64,000 nt of DNA from Lelliottia jeotgali (GTDB taxonomy: Bacteria; Pseudomonadota; Gammaproteobacteria; Enterobacterales; Enterobacteriaceae), in assembly GCA_002271215.1 (NCBI GenBank), contig CP018628.1:2046001-2110000 (forward strand), given 5' to 3'. Positions 1 through 9,888 of this stretch are shown piece after piece. A program made the translations under genes and the position numbers. A model generated the notes under the pieces. It made no database searches, was not told the origin of the DNA, and was given only the letters and a program-made list of their open reading frames with translations. Positions within the stretch are counted from its first letter, which is position 1; every line of letters begins with the position of its first letter.

Positions 1-597
1 GTGCCGCTGGGGATTTGGGCGGCGCGTCATCGTGACCGTATGCCCGATTTCATTGTGCGGGTGATTTCGTTTCTCGGTGTCTCGATGCCTAACTTCTGGC
101 TCGCCTTCCTGCTGGTGATGTGCTTCTCGGTATGGCTCAAATGGCTCCCGGCGATGGGCTACGGTGACTGGCAGCATTTGATTCTGCCCGCCGTGTCAAT
201 TGCGTTTATGTCGCTGGCGATCAATGCCCGACTGCTGCGGGCCAGCATGCTCGACGTCGCCGGACAGCGCCACGTCACCTGGGCGCGTTTGCGCGGTCTG
301 AATCACAAGCAAACCGAGCGGCGTCACATTCTGCGCAATGCCTCGCTGCCGATGATCACCGCCGTGGGGATGCATATCGGCGAGCTGATTGGCGGGACGA
401 TGATCATTGAGAACATCTTTGCCTGGCCGGGTGTGGGGCGCTATGCGGTCTCGGCGATTTTTAACCGCGACTATCCGGTCATCCAGTGCTTTACGCTGAT
501 CATGGTGGTGGTGTTTGTCCTCTGTAATCTGGCGGTGGATGTGCTGAACGCTGTGCTCGACCCGCGCATTCGTCGTCATGAAGGAGCGCACGCATGA
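1..597 (+). CDS. nikB: Nickel ABC transporter permease NikB (3' part, cut by window start)
   Basis: This is the C-terminal 198 residues of an inner-membrane permease of the dipeptide/nickel ABC family, and the reading frame is open to base 1. The full protein is usually about 314 residues, so roughly one third is missing upstream. Several hydrophobic segments are visible. The cytoplasmic loop carries the EAA-type coupling motif ([19 protein letters not shown] region), and the family ending WPGVGRYAV...DYPVIQ is present. NikB pairs with NikC to form the Ni(II) channel. Its stop overlaps the nikC start by 4 bases, which is typical of translational coupling in nikABCDE. nikA would lie to the left of the window. 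Confidence 0.93.
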   Translation: MPLGIWAARHRDRMPDFIVRVISFLGVSMPNFWLAFLLVMCFSVWLKWLPAMGYGDWQHLILPAVSIAFMSLAINARLLRASMLDVAGQRHVTWARLRGLNHKQTERRHILRNASLPMITAVGMHIGELIGGTMIIENIFAWPGVGRYAVSAIFNRDYPVIQCFTLIMVVVFVLCNLAVDVLNAVLDPRIRRHEGAHA

Positions 598-1427
598 ATT
601 TCTATCGTTCCGCGCGTCTTTCCGTTCGCCTGGCGCTGGTCATCATCGCGTTGCTGGCGCTGGTTGCGCTGACCAGCCAGTGGTGGCTGCCGTTTGATCC
701 GCAGGCGATTGACTTGCCTTCGCGGCTGTTGTCGCCGGACAGCCAGCACTGGCTGGGCACCGACCATCTCGGGCGCGACATTTTTTCTCGTTTGCTGGCG
801 GCCACCCGCGTGTCGCTCGGCTCAGTGATGGCCTGCCTGCTGTTAGTGCTGATAGTAGGGATGGTGGTTGGTGGCGCTGCCGGGCTGCTCGGCGGGCGAG
901 TCGATCAGCTCACCATGCGCGTCGCCGATATGTTCATGACCTTTCCGACCTCGATTCTGTCGTTCTTCCTCGTGGGCGTACTGGGGACGGGGCTGACCAA
1001 CGTCATCATCGCCATCGCGCTGTCCCACTGGGCCTGGTATGCGCGGATGGTGCGCAGTCTGGTGATCGCCCTGCGCCAACGAGAATTTGTCCTCGCGTCA
1101 CGCCTTTCAGGAGCCGGAAATCTACGCATTTTTATCGATCATCTCACCGGGGCTGCACTGCCGTCGCTGCTGGTGCTGGCGACGCTCGATATCGGCCATA
1201 TGATGCTGCACGTCGCCGGGATGTCCTTCCTCGGCTTAGGCGTGACCGCGCCAACCGCCGAATGGGGCGTGATGATCAATGATGCGCGCCAGTATATCTG
1301 GACGCAGCCGCTGCAAATGGTCTGGCCTGGGGTGGCGCTGTTTATCAGTGTGATGGCCTTTAATCTCGTGGGTGACGCCCTGCGCGATCACCTCGATCCT
1401 CATCTGCTCACGGAGCATGCCCACTGA
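594..1427 (+). CDS. nikC: Nickel ABC transporter permease NikC
   Basis: This 277-residue inner-membrane permease matches the NikC length. It has an N-terminal membrane anchor (residues ~10-35), the OppC-type N-terminal motif ending in LGTDHLGRD, a permease core, and the conserved cytoplasmic segment [18 protein letters not shown] of DppC/OppC/NikC proteins. It forms the second half of the Ni(II) channel with NikB. Both ends overlap neighbouring cistrons (nikB by 4 bases, nikD by 1 base), so it sits in the middle of a tightly packed operon. Confidence 0.95.
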   Translation: MNFYRSARLSVRLALVIIALLALVALTSQWWLPFDPQAIDLPSRLLSPDSQHWLGTDHLGRDIFSRLLAATRVSLGSVMACLLLVLIVGMVVGGAAGLLGGRVDQLTMRVADMFMTFPTSILSFFLVGVLGTGLTNVIIAIALSHWAWYARMVRSLVIALRQREFVLASRLSGAGNLRIFIDHLTGAALPSLLVLATLDIGHMMLHVAGMSFLGLGVTAPTAEWGVMINDARQYIWTQPLQMVWPGVALFISVMAFNLVGDALRDHLDPHLLTEHAH

Positions 1428-2191
1428 TGCCACAGCGTATTGATTTACAGAATCTCGTGCTTGAAGCGGATCGCCCGCTGGTGAAAGGCGTTTCTTTGAC
1501 GCTCAGGCGTGGACGCGTGCTGGCGCTGGTCGGCGGAAGTGGCAGTGGGAAATCCCTGACCTGCGCGGCCATGCTTGGCGTGTTGCCCGCCGGTGTGCGT
1601 CAGACGGCGGGCCAGATTCTGGCGGACGGCAGGTTAATCGCGCCGGATTGCCTTCGCGGAATGAAGATCGCCACCATTATGCAAAACCCGCGCAGCGCCT
1701 TTAACCCGCTGCATACCATGACGACGCACGCCCGCGAAACCTGTCTGGCGCTGGATAAACCCTCAGACGCCAGGGCGCTTATCGCCGCGCTGGAAGCCGT
1801 TGGGCTGGAGGAGGCGTCGCGGGTGCTGAAGCTTTATCCGTTCGAAATGAGTGGTGGCATGTTACAGCGGATGATGATCGCCATTGTGATGCTGTGCGAT
1901 GCGCCGTTTATCATCGCCGATGAACCGACCACCGATCTGGATGTCGTGGCGCAGTCGCGGATTCTCGATCTGCTGGACAGCATCATGCAAACTCGCGCAC
2001 CTGGAATGCTGCTGGTGACGCACGATATGGGCGTGGTTGCTCGCCTGGCGGATGACGTGGCGGTAATGGATAACGGCGTGATTGTGGAGCAGGGCGAAGT
2101 TGACGCGCTGTTTCGTGCGCCGACGCATCCGGTGACGCGCGGTCTGGTGTCGGCACATCTGGCGCTGTATGGCATGGAGTTAACGTCATGA
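1427..2191 (+). CDS. nikD: Nickel ABC transporter ATPase NikD
   Basis: This 254-residue cytoplasmic ATPase powers nickel import together with NikE. Walker A is GGSGSGKS (residues ~36-43), the ABC signature is MSGGMLQRM, and Walker B is [12 protein letters not shown], followed by the switch histidine in LVTHDM. Its order after two permeases and before a second ATPase is that of nikABCDE. The ATG overlaps the nikC stop, and its 3' end overlaps nikE by 4 bases. Dipeptide importers have the same architecture, but the downstream nikR argues for nickel. Confidence 0.95.
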   Translation: MPQRIDLQNLVLEADRPLVKGVSLTLRRGRVLALVGGSGSGKSLTCAAMLGVLPAGVRQTAGQILADGRLIAPDCLRGMKIATIMQNPRSAFNPLHTMTTHARETCLALDKPSDARALIAALEAVGLEEASRVLKLYPFEMSGGMLQRMMIAIVMLCDAPFIIADEPTTDLDVVAQSRILDLLDSIMQTRAPGMLLVTHDMGVVARLADDVAVMDNGVIVEQGEVDALFRAPTHPVTRGLVSAHLALYGMELTS

Positions 2192-2961
2192 CCTTACTGT
2201 CTGTTTCTGCACTTTCGCATCAGTATACGCCTTCAGAGCGGGTGCTTAACGATGTCGCCATGAGCCTCAAAACCGGCGAAACCGTGGCTCTGTTGGGCCG
2301 CAGCGGCTGTGGGAAAAGCACGCTGGCGCGTTTGCTGGTAGGGCTGGAATCCCCCGGCCAGGGCGAGGTGTTCTGGCGGGGCGACCCGCTTTCACAGCTC
2401 AATCGGGCCAGACAAAAAGCGTTTCGTCGCGAGATTCAGATGGTGTTTCAGGATGCCATCAGCGCGGTAAATCCGCGTAAAACCGTCAGTGAAATCCTGC
2501 GCGAGCCGATGCGCCATCTTCTGTCCTTATCAAAAACCGAGCAGATAATCCGATCCCGCGAACTGCTGCGTGCGGTAGAACTGGATGATGCGCTTCTCAC
2601 TAAACGTCCTCCACAGCTGAGCGGGGGTCAATTGCAGCGCGTATGTCTTGCGCGGGCGCTGGCCGTTGAACCGAAGCTATTAATCCTCGATGAAGCGGTG
2701 TCGAATCTTGACCTGGTCTTGCAGGCGAACGTGATTCGCTTGCTTAAAAAACTCCAGCAACAATTCGGGACAGCGTGCCTGTTTATCACCCATGATCTGC
2801 GTCTGGTAGAGCGGTTTTGCGATCGGGTTATGGTGATGGAGGCCGGGAAAATCGTTGAGACCCAGACAGTGGGTGAGGCTTTAACGTTTTTCTCTGACGC
2901 CGGACGCGAGCTACAAAACTCGGTACTTCCCCCATTCCCCGTGCGCCGACGCGCCAGTTAA
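2188..2961 (+). CDS. nikE: Nickel ABC transporter ATPase NikE
   Basis: This is the second ATPase of the nickel importer, at 257 residues slightly shorter than the K-12 protein as I recall it. Walker A is GRSGCGKST, the signature is LSGGQLQRV, Walker B is [12 protein letters not shown], and the switch region is FITHDLRLV. It acts at the inner-membrane face as a heterodimer with NikD. It is translationally coupled to nikD by a 4-base overlap and followed 15 bases later by nikR. Confidence 0.95.
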   Translation: MTLLSVSALSHQYTPSERVLNDVAMSLKTGETVALLGRSGCGKSTLARLLVGLESPGQGEVFWRGDPLSQLNRARQKAFRREIQMVFQDAISAVNPRKTVSEILREPMRHLLSLSKTEQIIRSRELLRAVELDDALLTKRPPQLSGGQLQRVCLARALAVEPKLLILDEAVSNLDLVLQANVIRLLKKLQQQFGTACLFITHDLRLVERFCDRVMVMEAGKIVETQTVGEALTFFSDAGRELQNSVLPPFPVRRRAS

Positions 2962-3378
<417 letters not shown>

Positions 3379-3383
3379 GTCCG

Positions 3384-4682
3384 TCAGACCGTGTCAGGAA
3401 GCGTGATATGGTGATAGACCGGCCAGCTAAAGCAGAACTTCGCGCCGCCTAATTCACTGGCGTCGCAGCTCACGTGGCCGCCCATTGCCTGGGCGATAGA
3501 GTGCACAATCGCCAGTCCCAGACCGCAGCCGCCCGTCGCGCGGTCGCGACTGGGGTCGAGGCGCACAAACGGCTCAAACACCCGCTCACGCTCGTCTGGC
3601 GCAATGCCTGGTCCGTCATCTTCCACCGCTAAACTGGCTTCGCTACCGTTCAAATGCAAGCTGATGCGAAGCTGGTTTTCGCTGTAACGCAGGGCGTTGT
3701 TGACCAGGTTATCCAGCACGCGCTCCATCAGGCGCATATCCAGCGCACCGTAATCGCCGGGGCTGTTATCCAGCAGCAGCGTGCGCTGCGGATTCACACT
3801 TTGCACATCTTCGATATGGCTGCTTATCCACGCAGACAAATCGGGCGTACTGAGTTTAAGCTCGTTCTGCGGGCGATCGAGTCGGGCGTAGGTCAGCAAC
3901 TCTTCGATCAGCGCTTCAAGCTGGCCCACATCACGATTAAGCGCCTGCAATTCTGCTTCCGTCAGGTTTTCGCTCATCTCCAGCCGATAACGCAGGCGCA
4001 CCAGCGGCGTGCGCAGTTCGTGTGCGATACCGTCGATCAGTAACTTTTTACTCGCGATCAGGGCATTAATGTTATCGGCCATCTGGTTAAACGCCACGCC
4101 CAGACGCTCAAAGCTGGAGGCGCTGTCAAAATGGATACGTTCGGTAAGATGCCCGTCGCCAAAACGCTGCGCGGCGGATTCCAGACGCAACATATCCTGC
4201 CAGTGCGGGCGCATCCAGATAAAAACCGGAAAAGCCAGCGAGATAGCGATAAACGCCAGCAGCGCCATATCGAGCAGACGCATCTGATGCAAAAAATACA
4301 AATAGGGTACGGGACCGACCGCCAGCACGTAATGGCTGCGCGGGATACGCTGAATAAAAGTGTACTGATCGTCTAACGCCACGATGTCTCCGTCGCGCAG
4401 GCGTTGCGTCGTAGGGGCATCGAGATCGTAATTTTTAAGCGGTTCGATGCGCATATTAAACGACAGATTCAGGTCCAGCTCTTTCAGCGTGCGCGCCCAA
4501 TCATGCGGCGGGATCTCACGCAATTCGCTGCGCATCAGATACAGCGAGCTTTTCATCAGGTCATCCAGCGACTGCTTGCCCGCGCGCTCGGCGGTAAACT
4601 TATAGACCAGCCCGACCAGCATGGTCATCACCAGAAAACAGACAAACAGCAAAAGATAAAACTGCACAAACAGCTTTTTCAT
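3384..4682 (-). CDS. rstB: Sensor histidine kinase RstB
   Basis: This 432-residue inner-membrane sensor kinase partners with RstA. It has TM1 (residues ~8-28), a periplasmic sensor (~29-135), TM2 (~137-157) and a HAMP region. The dimerisation/phosphoacceptor motif is AHELRTP with His221. The HATPase_c domain shows the N box (LDNLVNNALRY), DDGPGI and GCGLGLAIV. All catalytic motifs look intact. Normally rstB follows rstA directly, but here about 1.7 kb separates them, so rstB probably needs its own promoter or read-through. No obvious dedicated promoter was identified. Confidence 0.96.
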   Translation of the reverse strand: MKKLFVQFYLLLFVCFLVMTMLVGLVYKFTAERAGKQSLDDLMKSSLYLMRSELREIPPHDWARTLKELDLNLSFNMRIEPLKNYDLDAPTTQRLRDGDIVALDDQYTFIQRIPRSHYVLAVGPVPYLYFLHQMRLLDMALLAFIAISLAFPVFIWMRPHWQDMLRLESAAQRFGDGHLTERIHFDSASSFERLGVAFNQMADNINALIASKKLLIDGIAHELRTPLVRLRYRLEMSENLTEAELQALNRDVGQLEALIEELLTYARLDRPQNELKLSTPDLSAWISSHIEDVQSVNPQRTLLLDNSPGDYGALDMRLMERVLDNLVNNALRYSENQLRISLHLNGSEASLAVEDDGPGIAPDERERVFEPFVRLDPSRDRATGGCGLGLAIVHSIAQAMGGHVSCDASELGGAKFCFSWPVYHHITLPDTV

Positions 4683-4980
4683 TCATGACCACCAGGAACA
4701 CAACGGCTTAGCCAGACTCATCAGGGGTGTTATGAAAGCAGGGTTTGTGTCGGCTGACAACATCCAACGTGCAAACGCATGGCGTTGATAACGTGTAAGG
4801 CGTACGGATGAACAAAAGTCACTGACGTTTCTGGTTCGCACCGTTGTCCTCATCGTCTCTGCGACAGAGACGTGTAACATTCGAAAAAAATAGTCTATAT
4901 TTTTATAAGGTTATTTGAATTTGACAGATGTGACCACATATTTACCGTACGGCACTGTTGATGGATAGAAGAGGTGATTT
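4683..4980. other. Intergenic region upstream of rstB; no convincing gene
   Basis: These roughly 300 bases lie between the divergent rstB start and the first small ORF of the islet. I see only short ORFs without good ribosome sites (one of 65 codons on the minus strand) and an AT-rich stretch at about 4880-4920 that could hold a promoter for the plus-strand small gene. No inverted terminal repeats or recognisable transposase remnant were found. Confidence 0.5.
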
Positions 4981-5166
4981 ATGACTGCTGATGTACTTAA
5001 AAGAAAAGCCGAGGAAGAGATTTCGACACTTATCTCAAAGAAAATCATAGAACTTCGAAAAAAAACCGGCAAAGAGGTGTCTGGAATAGATTTTACTGCA
5101 CGTGAAACGATGACGGGCCTGGAAGGGTATGAGGTTAAGATAAATCTTCTTGAAATAGACCCGTAA
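4981..5166 (+). CDS. Small hypothetical protein, 61 aa
   Basis: This short charged, helical-looking protein (residues 5-35 rich in Lys/Glu) is followed by a likely beta segment (GLEGYEVKINLLEI). I do not recognise the family. A plausible ribosome site (AGAGGTG) precedes the ATG by about 6 bases. The base composition is AT-richer than the flanking rst genes, which fits acquired DNA. It is the first gene of the islet separating rstA from rstB. The strength of the ribosome site and the amino-acid composition make it more likely real than chance. Confidence 0.5.
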   Translation: MTADVLKRKAEEEISTLISKKIIELRKKTGKEVSGIDFTARETMTGLEGYEVKINLLEIDP

Positions 5167-5381
5167 CATGACTTTTCCATGACCTGCTTTTTAGTCTTGT
5201 CTCATCACAGATAAATAATAAGCTGCTTGCTTTTGGCAGGTGGCTTTTCGTCGGAACACCTACGCCAGTAACGTTTGAGCGTGTCCCCACCTGCTTGCAC
5301 TACCGCCTCGCATGGCTTATTGAGGTCAGAGATCTATACTTAGTCGGCAGTGAATCGCTGCATACCCTACTGGAGTAATCC

Positions 5382-5480
5382 GTGAAAAACTATCCTCTGA
5401 ACGTAAACAAAGACACTCCGAAAAAACCTGACAATACGCCGAAAGACAACGATAAGAGTCCACAGAAAAGTAAAAAATAG
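5382..5480 (+). CDS. Putative 32-aa Lys/Pro-rich peptide
   Basis: A GTG start preceded by GGAG (ACTGGAGTAATCC) opens a 32-codon frame ending at TAG. The product is hydrophilic and disordered, made almost entirely of Lys, Asp, Asn, Pro and Thr, with repeated K-x-P/D-N-x-P patterns (for example KKPDNTPKDND). It has no signal peptide or membrane segment. The support is the ribosome site and the strongly biased composition only. Confidence 0.4.
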   Translation: MKNYPLNVNKDTPKKPDNTPKDNDKSPQKSKK

Positions 5481-5522
5481 TTGCTCAGGCTGCCCCTACA
5501 AACCCGGCTAGCCGGAGGTAAT

Positions 5523-5681
5523 GTGACGGGGCACCCAGATTGGGTTGATCCTGTGCTGGTGGATGATCACCTACCGGGCGATACTGACCCCATTGATCCC
5601 ATCATTGCTGAAGATGTTTTTCCACCGCTCAGATATCTCCGCTTGCCGTTAACCGCCTCCGGGCGGTTTTTTACTACATAA
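5523..5681 (+). CDS. Doubtful 52-aa acidic ORF
   Basis: A GTG start lies 4 bases after GGAGG, which is rather close. The first part of the product is acidic and Asp/Pro-rich (HPDWVDPVLVDDHLPGD). Its 3' end runs straight through the terminator hairpin at 5651-5672, which lowers the likelihood that the whole frame is coding. It could instead be untranslated sequence of the preceding small genes. Confidence 0.22.
   Translation: MTGHPDWVDPVLVDDHLPGDTDPIDPIIAEDVFPPLRYLRLPLTASGRFFTT
5651..5672 (+). terminator. Rho-independent terminator in the rst islet
   Basis: A perfect 7-bp stem AACCGCC/GGCGGTT with a 4-base loop is followed by a T run. It would end transcripts of the small upstream ORFs before the acetyltransferase gene. 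Confidence 0.75.
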
Positions 5682-5761
5682 AAATATGTCGTGTTGAGAG
5701 TTGGTTACATCTCTCTCTCGCATAATAAAGGCATTAATATCATCAGAAAAGGATGTCAAAA

Positions 5762-6415
5762 ATGTCAGATAAACATTGGTCAAGAACGGAATATCTTCAT
5801 CAGACCGTGACCAATCCCAACATTATTGTTAAAGGAACGCACAGTTATTACAGCGACTGCTGGGACAATGGCTTTGAGCGTTCGGTCGTGCGGTATTTGC
5901 TCGGCGATGAAGTGAGCAAAGACTGGGAGCCGCTCGGAGATCTGGATAAGCTCATTATCGGCAATTTTGTCTGCATAGGCGCGGAATGTGTGATTCTGAT
6001 GGGCGGGAATAGCACCCATAGGCTTGACTGGATAAGTCTTTATCCGTTCATGGAGTCGATCAAAGAGGCTTATCAGCCGCGTGGAAATACCGTGCTGCAT
6101 GATGGGTGCTGGCTCGGAATGCGGGCGATGATTATGCCGGGTATCACCCTCGGTGAAGGTGCAGTAGTCGCGGCAGGGGCTGTGGTCACAAAAGATGTTC
6201 CGCCTTATGCGGTCGTCGGCGGAAATCCGGCAAAAATACTCAAGTATCGACTGCCAGAGAATGTGATTTCACGGCTGCTGGCGTTGAATCTGTATCAGCT
6301 TCCAGAAGAGATGCTGGTAGAACTGCAGCCGCTTTTATCATCCGGTGACATATCAGCCCTGGAACTGGCCGTGTCCCGCTATCAGGTTTCCCAGGCGTGC
6401 GGCGCGAACAAGTAG
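5762..6415 (+). CDS. CatB-related O-acetyltransferase (xenobiotic acetyltransferase family)
   Basis: This 217-residue protein has a left-handed beta-helix built of hexapeptide repeats, and resembles type B chloramphenicol acetyltransferases and streptogramin Vat enzymes. It shows [22 protein letters not shown], then THRLDW with the family catalytic His (residue 86), then [12 protein letters not shown]...MPGI.LGEGAVV and the closing [15 protein letters not shown]. The family acetylates hydroxyl groups using acetyl-CoA; the substrate here cannot be told from sequence. I chose the second ATG because AAAAGGA lies 8 bases before it, whereas the first ATG (5753) sits directly against that site. Its 3' end overlaps convergent rstA by 34 bases. 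It sits inside the split rst operon. Confidence 0.85.
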   Translation: MSDKHWSRTEYLHQTVTNPNIIVKGTHSYYSDCWDNGFERSVVRYLLGDEVSKDWEPLGDLDKLIIGNFVCIGAECVILMGGNSTHRLDWISLYPFMESIKEAYQPRGNTVLHDGCWLGMRAMIMPGITLGEGAVVAAGAVVTKDVPPYAVVGGNPAKILKYRLPENVISRLLALNLYQLPEEMLVELQPLLSSGDISALELAVSRYQVSQACGANK

Positions 6416-7098
6416 CCTTTGTTACGCACGGTTTTGATGCGGTATGGTTCGGTGGCGTTATCCAGCAGCTTTTTACGCAGGCGCGAAATGGCCACGTCAA
6501 CGCTGCGATCCATACCGTCGTAGCTCACGCCGCGCAGGTTTTTCAGCAGAGCATCGCGATCCATAATTTGTCCAGCGTGGGTGGCAAGCTCCCACAGCAG
6601 GTCAAAATCAGCGGTCGAGAGGGCAATATCCACGCCGGAAAGTAATACCTGGCGGTTAACGGGATCGATAGACAAGGTGCCGAAGCGCATCGCTTTGTGC
6701 GGTGTGAGTGCAGCAGAAGGGGGTTGGCTCTCGGTTGCAACACGCTGGCGCAGGTGCAGACGCAAACGCGCCAGCAGCACCGCAGGCGGCGTGGTTTTAA
6801 GAATATAATCGTTGGCACCCATTTCCAGCGACAAAATATGGTTCATGTCGCTGTCGAGCGACGTGAGCAGCACGATCGGACCCTCCCACTGCGCGCGCAG
6901 ATCGCGACACACGGTCATCCCGTCTTTGCCGGGCAGCATGATATCCAGCAGTACCAGGTCGGGTTTCTCGCGCAGCACCACTTCTTCAGCCCGGTCGCCA
7001 CGCGGCTCAACGATAACATCCATATCGTGTTTTCCCAGATAGGCGGCGATCAGCTGGCCGACTTCGGGTTCATCCTCAACAAAAACGATCTTATTCAT
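6382..7098 (-). CDS. rstA: Response regulator RstA
   Basis: This 238-residue OmpR/PhoB-type regulator has a receiver domain (residues 1-120) with the acidic pocket Glu8/Asp9, phosphoacceptor Asp52 ([13 protein letters not shown]) and Lys102 region (YILKTTPPA). The winged-helix DNA-binding domain covers ~135-238 and ends in SRLRKKLLD...[11 protein letters not shown]. It acts with RstB and in related bacteria activates asr among other genes. The start was chosen as ATG at 7098 to match the family N-terminus ([10 protein letters not shown]). It is read away from ydgC. The normal downstream partner rstB is displaced by 1.7 kb. Confidence 0.97.
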   Translation of the reverse strand: MNKIVFVEDEPEVGQLIAAYLGKHDMDVIVEPRGDRAEEVVLREKPDLVLLDIMLPGKDGMTVCRDLRAQWEGPIVLLTSLDSDMNHILSLEMGANDYILKTTPPAVLLARLRLHLRQRVATESQPPSAALTPHKAMRFGTLSIDPVNRQVLLSGVDIALSTADFDLLWELATHAGQIMDRDALLKNLRGVSYDGMDRSVDVAISRLRKKLLDNATEPYRIKTVRNKGYLFAPHAWET

Positions 7099-7143
7099 AC
7101 AACGTCTGTTTTCGCGAAAAAAGCCAACATACACCGCGCAACC

Positions 7144-7160
7144 TTAACCTTCCATTAATC
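7144..7160 (-). promoter_or_regulatory. Putative PhoP box upstream of rstA
   Basis: Read on the minus strand this is GATTAA-TGGAA-GGTTAA, two direct hexamers with a 5-base spacer. That resembles the PhoP consensus (T/G)GTTTA-N5-(T/G)GTTTA, with differences. rstA is a known PhoP-regulated gene in E. coli and Salmonella, and the site lies about 46 bases upstream of the rstA start. A further GGTTAA half-site lies just upstream. Confidence 0.45.
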
Positions 7161-7226
7161 TTTCAAAATTAACCTCAGTTCCGTTATTCTGGGCTTAATT
7201 GTTGTTTGATTGTTAAGGGAAAATGG

Positions 7227-7562
7227 ATGGCGCTTTTGATCAAAGCCGCGCTGGGTGCGCTGGTGGTGGTGCTGATTGGCATTTTAGCGAAGACTAAAAA
7301 TTACTATATCGCCGGGCTGATTCCGCTGTTTCCGACCTTTGCGCTGATTGCCCATTATATTGTGGCCTCTGAGCGGGGAATTGAGGCGCTGCGGACCACC
7401 ATCGTGTTTGGCATGTGGTCGATCATTCCCTATTTTATCTATCTGCTTTCCCTGTGGTATTTCACCGCCATGATGCGCCTTCCGCTGGCGTTGGGCGGCG
7501 CGGTGGTGTGCTGGAGCCTCAGCGCCTGGGTGTTGATATTCTTCTGGAGCCGTTTTCACTAA
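7227..7562 (+). CDS. ydgC: GlpM-family inner-membrane protein YdgC
   Basis: This 111-residue membrane protein has about four hydrophobic segments and is nearly identical in the middle to K-12 YdgC (AKTKNYYIAGLIPLFPTFALIAHYI). Its biochemical function is unknown; relatives are called GlpM. I chose ATG at 7227 rather than the upstream TTG because it gives the family length and follows TAAGGGA. It is divergent from rstA, sharing its promoter region, and its last 4 bases overlap convergent folM. Confidence 0.92.
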   Translation: MALLIKAALGALVVVLIGILAKTKNYYIAGLIPLFPTFALIAHYIVASERGIEALRTTIVFGMWSIIPYFIYLLSLWYFTAMMRLPLALGGAVVCWSLSAWVLIFFWSRFH

Positions 7563-8281
7563 TTCAGCGGACGGCCGCCGTCCACGCCAAACGAACGACC
7601 GGTGACATAGCAACTGGTCAGCAGGTAGTCGATAAGGTCAATGACCTCTTTCTCGCCCGGTGCGATTTTCATCAGCGATTTATTGAGCGCTTTCTGGCGA
7701 TATTCCGCATCGTCATCGTCGTTGAACATAATCAATGACGGGGCGATGGCATTGACCTTGACCTCCGGGGCCAGCTTGCGGGCGAACGAACGGGTCATGT
7801 TATCCAGCGCCGCCTTGCTCGCCGCATAGGCGATATGTTTGTCGCTGCCGCGCTCCACCACATAATCGGTAAAGTGAATAATATCGCTGGCGGCATGACC
7901 GTGCCCGCAGAGTAAATCCTGCAACGCATGATTGAGCAGATAGGGGGCGTGAACGTGGATTTGCATCATCGCTGCGAGAGTCTCACTGAGCGGCGTTCCC
8001 GGCTTTTCAGCCTGCCAGGCGCTGGCGTTATGCACGATGGCACGCAGGCCGCCAGTGGCCGATTTTACGTTATCGGCAAAGTCGAGAATCCCGGCATCCG
8101 TAGAGAAATCAGCTTGAATGCACACCGCGCCAGCGCGTCTTAATCCTTCGATGGAGCCGTATTCAGTACGGTAGCTGACAATCACCGGCTGGTGTTGGTT
8201 AAGAAAGTGGTGGGCAAGGGCGAGGCCGATACGTCGGCCTGCACCCGTAATGAGAATCGGGCGTTGCTGTGTGTTTCCCAT
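7559..8281 (-). CDS. folM: Dihydromonapterin reductase FolM
   Basis: This 240-residue short-chain dehydrogenase/reductase has the N-terminal cofactor motif TGAGRRIG (residues 13-20), the NASAW segment and the catalytic YAASK, ending in the VDGGRPLN tail typical of FolM. It reduces dihydromonapterin to tetrahydromonapterin, the pterin cofactor of some hydroxylases, with minor dihydrofolate reductase activity, using NADPH in the cytoplasm. A clear AAGGAG precedes the ATG. It is convergent with ydgC and sits 40 bases downstream of ydgI. Confidence 0.95.
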   Translation of the reverse strand: MGNTQQRPILITGAGRRIGLALAHHFLNQHQPVIVSYRTEYGSIEGLRRAGAVCIQADFSTDAGILDFADNVKSATGGLRAIVHNASAWQAEKPGTPLSETLAAMMQIHVHAPYLLNHALQDLLCGHGHAASDIIHFTDYVVERGSDKHIAYAASKAALDNMTRSFARKLAPEVKVNAIAPSLIMFNDDDDAEYRQKALNKSLMKIAPGEKEVIDLIDYLLTSCYVTGRSFGVDGGRPLN

Positions 8282-8321
8282 CGTGTTCTCCTTTTCCGTT
8301 CGACAATGGGAAAAACGTCGC

Positions 8322-9704
8322 TTATCCCATCAACATCCACGTTGCCGGTACGGCAGCAACCAGTAACATGCCAATCAACGCCATTTCACGGCGCTTCAAG
8401 GCGTGTCCGAGCTGATGCGTGCGGCGGGCGTAGATAAACACCAGCAGGCCCGGTGCGTACAGCACAACGGACAGCAGCAGATGCATTGGCCCTGACGCAT
8501 ACAATAACCATAACCCATAGACGCAGGCACCGACACCGACCACGTAATGTGCCGGGCGGGTGGCTATTTTTAGCAAATATGCGCCGACTAAGAAATAGGG
8601 TACCAGAATCATTTCGGAGGCGATGGTCAGCAGGGTGTTATAGTCTGAGCCTGTGAGCCAGATAAGCACCAGACAGACCTGCACGCTGATGTTGGTCAGC
8701 CACAGCGATGCGGAAGGTGCGCTGTTTTTATTCTGACGGGCGAACAGACGCGGGAAGGCTTTATGCGTCGCGGCCAGGAACGGCACTTCAGCTGCCATAA
8801 TGGTCCAGCTCAGGTATGCGCCGCAGACCGAGACAATCAGCCCTGCGGCAATCACCACATCGCCCCAGGAACCCATCATTTTGACCATCAGGCCCGCCAT
8901 CGACGGGTTACGCATTTCAGCAAGCTCAGGGCGAGCCACCACACCGATAGAAAGTAGCGTCACCAGCAGATAGACGCTGAGTGCAGCCAGCACCGCCAGC
9001 AGCGTGGCCCGACCGACGTCGCGTTTGTTACGCGCTCGCGCCGACACCACCACCGCGCCTTCCACACCGATAAACACCCATAGGGTGATCAGCATGGTGT
9101 TTTTCACCTGTTCCCAGACCGGCACGCCGAGCGCGACACCGCTGAAATCGAGGCTGAACACATCGAGACGAAACGCGATAAACGCCAGAACAATGAACAG
9201 ACCCAGCGGAACCAGTTTTGCCAGCGTTGCCACCAAATTGATGCTCGCCGCTGTCTGCACGCTGCGCAGTACCAGCCAGTGAACCAGCCACAGCAGCACT
9301 GAAGCACCGATGATGGATTGCCAGGTATTGCCATCACCAAAGAAGCGCAATTCAGGCGTATCGGTAAAGAAGCTCAGCGCGGAGAAGACGATTACCAGAT
9401 AGGAGACATTAGCGATCACCGCACAGAGCCAGTAGCCCCAGGCAGAGCAGAAGCCAATCAGCTCGCCAAAACCTTCGCGAGCATAGGTAAATATGCCGCC
9501 GTCCAGATCCGGGCGGATGCGCGTGAGTAAGAGCATGGCAAAGGCCAGCAGTAAGATCCCGACACCGGTGATCCCCCAACCGATGAGCAGCGCCGCTGGG
9601 CTGGCGACTTCCGCCATATTCTGCGGCAAACTGAATACGCCTGCGCCCAGCATGGAGCTTAAAACGAGCGCAGTTAAAGCGCTTAGGCCAAGTTTCTTTT
9701 CCAT
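8322..9704 (-). CDS. ydgI: Probable arginine:ornithine antiporter YdgI
   Basis: This 460-residue APC-superfamily inner-membrane transporter has about 12 hydrophobic segments and the length of K-12 YdgI. The N-terminal motif LSSMLGAGVFSLPQNMA, with the flexible GAG turn, is the APC substrate-binding helix-1 signature, and the IFTYAREGFGELIGFCSAWGYW region is typical of basic amino-acid antiporters of the ArcD group. The substrate is inferred from the family. There is a 40-base gap to folM, so the two may be cotranscribed. Confidence 0.9.
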   Translation of the reverse strand: MEKKLGLSALTALVLSSMLGAGVFSLPQNMAEVASPAALLIGWGITGVGILLLAFAMLLLTRIRPDLDGGIFTYAREGFGELIGFCSAWGYWLCAVIANVSYLVIVFSALSFFTDTPELRFFGDGNTWQSIIGASVLLWLVHWLVLRSVQTAASINLVATLAKLVPLGLFIVLAFIAFRLDVFSLDFSGVALGVPVWEQVKNTMLITLWVFIGVEGAVVVSARARNKRDVGRATLLAVLAALSVYLLVTLLSIGVVARPELAEMRNPSMAGLMVKMMGSWGDVVIAAGLIVSVCGAYLSWTIMAAEVPFLAATHKAFPRLFARQNKNSAPSASLWLTNISVQVCLVLIWLTGSDYNTLLTIASEMILVPYFLVGAYLLKIATRPAHYVVGVGACVYGLWLLYASGPMHLLLSVVLYAPGLLVFIYARRTHQLGHALKRREMALIGMLLVAAVPATWMLMG

Positions 9705-9849
9705 TGGCTTCCTGTTATGAAAGGTCCAAATCCAGAATAATTATTTCGCATAAGCGCATAAAAATGGTGGATCACACTAAGGCGCGGGATTTTACGGAGT
9801 GTCTTGCAGGCATGCAATGATGTGAGGCAGAAATTAGATAAAAGTTACA

Positions 9850-9873
9850 AAAAAGGCGGCATTGCGCCGCCTT
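9850..9873 (-). terminator. Rho-independent terminator after ydgH
   Basis: On the minus strand an 8-bp stem AAGGCGGC/GCCGCCTT with a 5-base loop is followed by a T run, 16 bases beyond the ydgH stop. Confidence 0.85.
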
Positions 9874-9888
9874 TTCACACCTGTTTTG

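Noticed and set aside
4683..5752. Insertion-sequence remnant between rstB and the acetyltransferase
   Set aside because: No terminal inverted repeats, target duplication or transposase-like frame could be identified.
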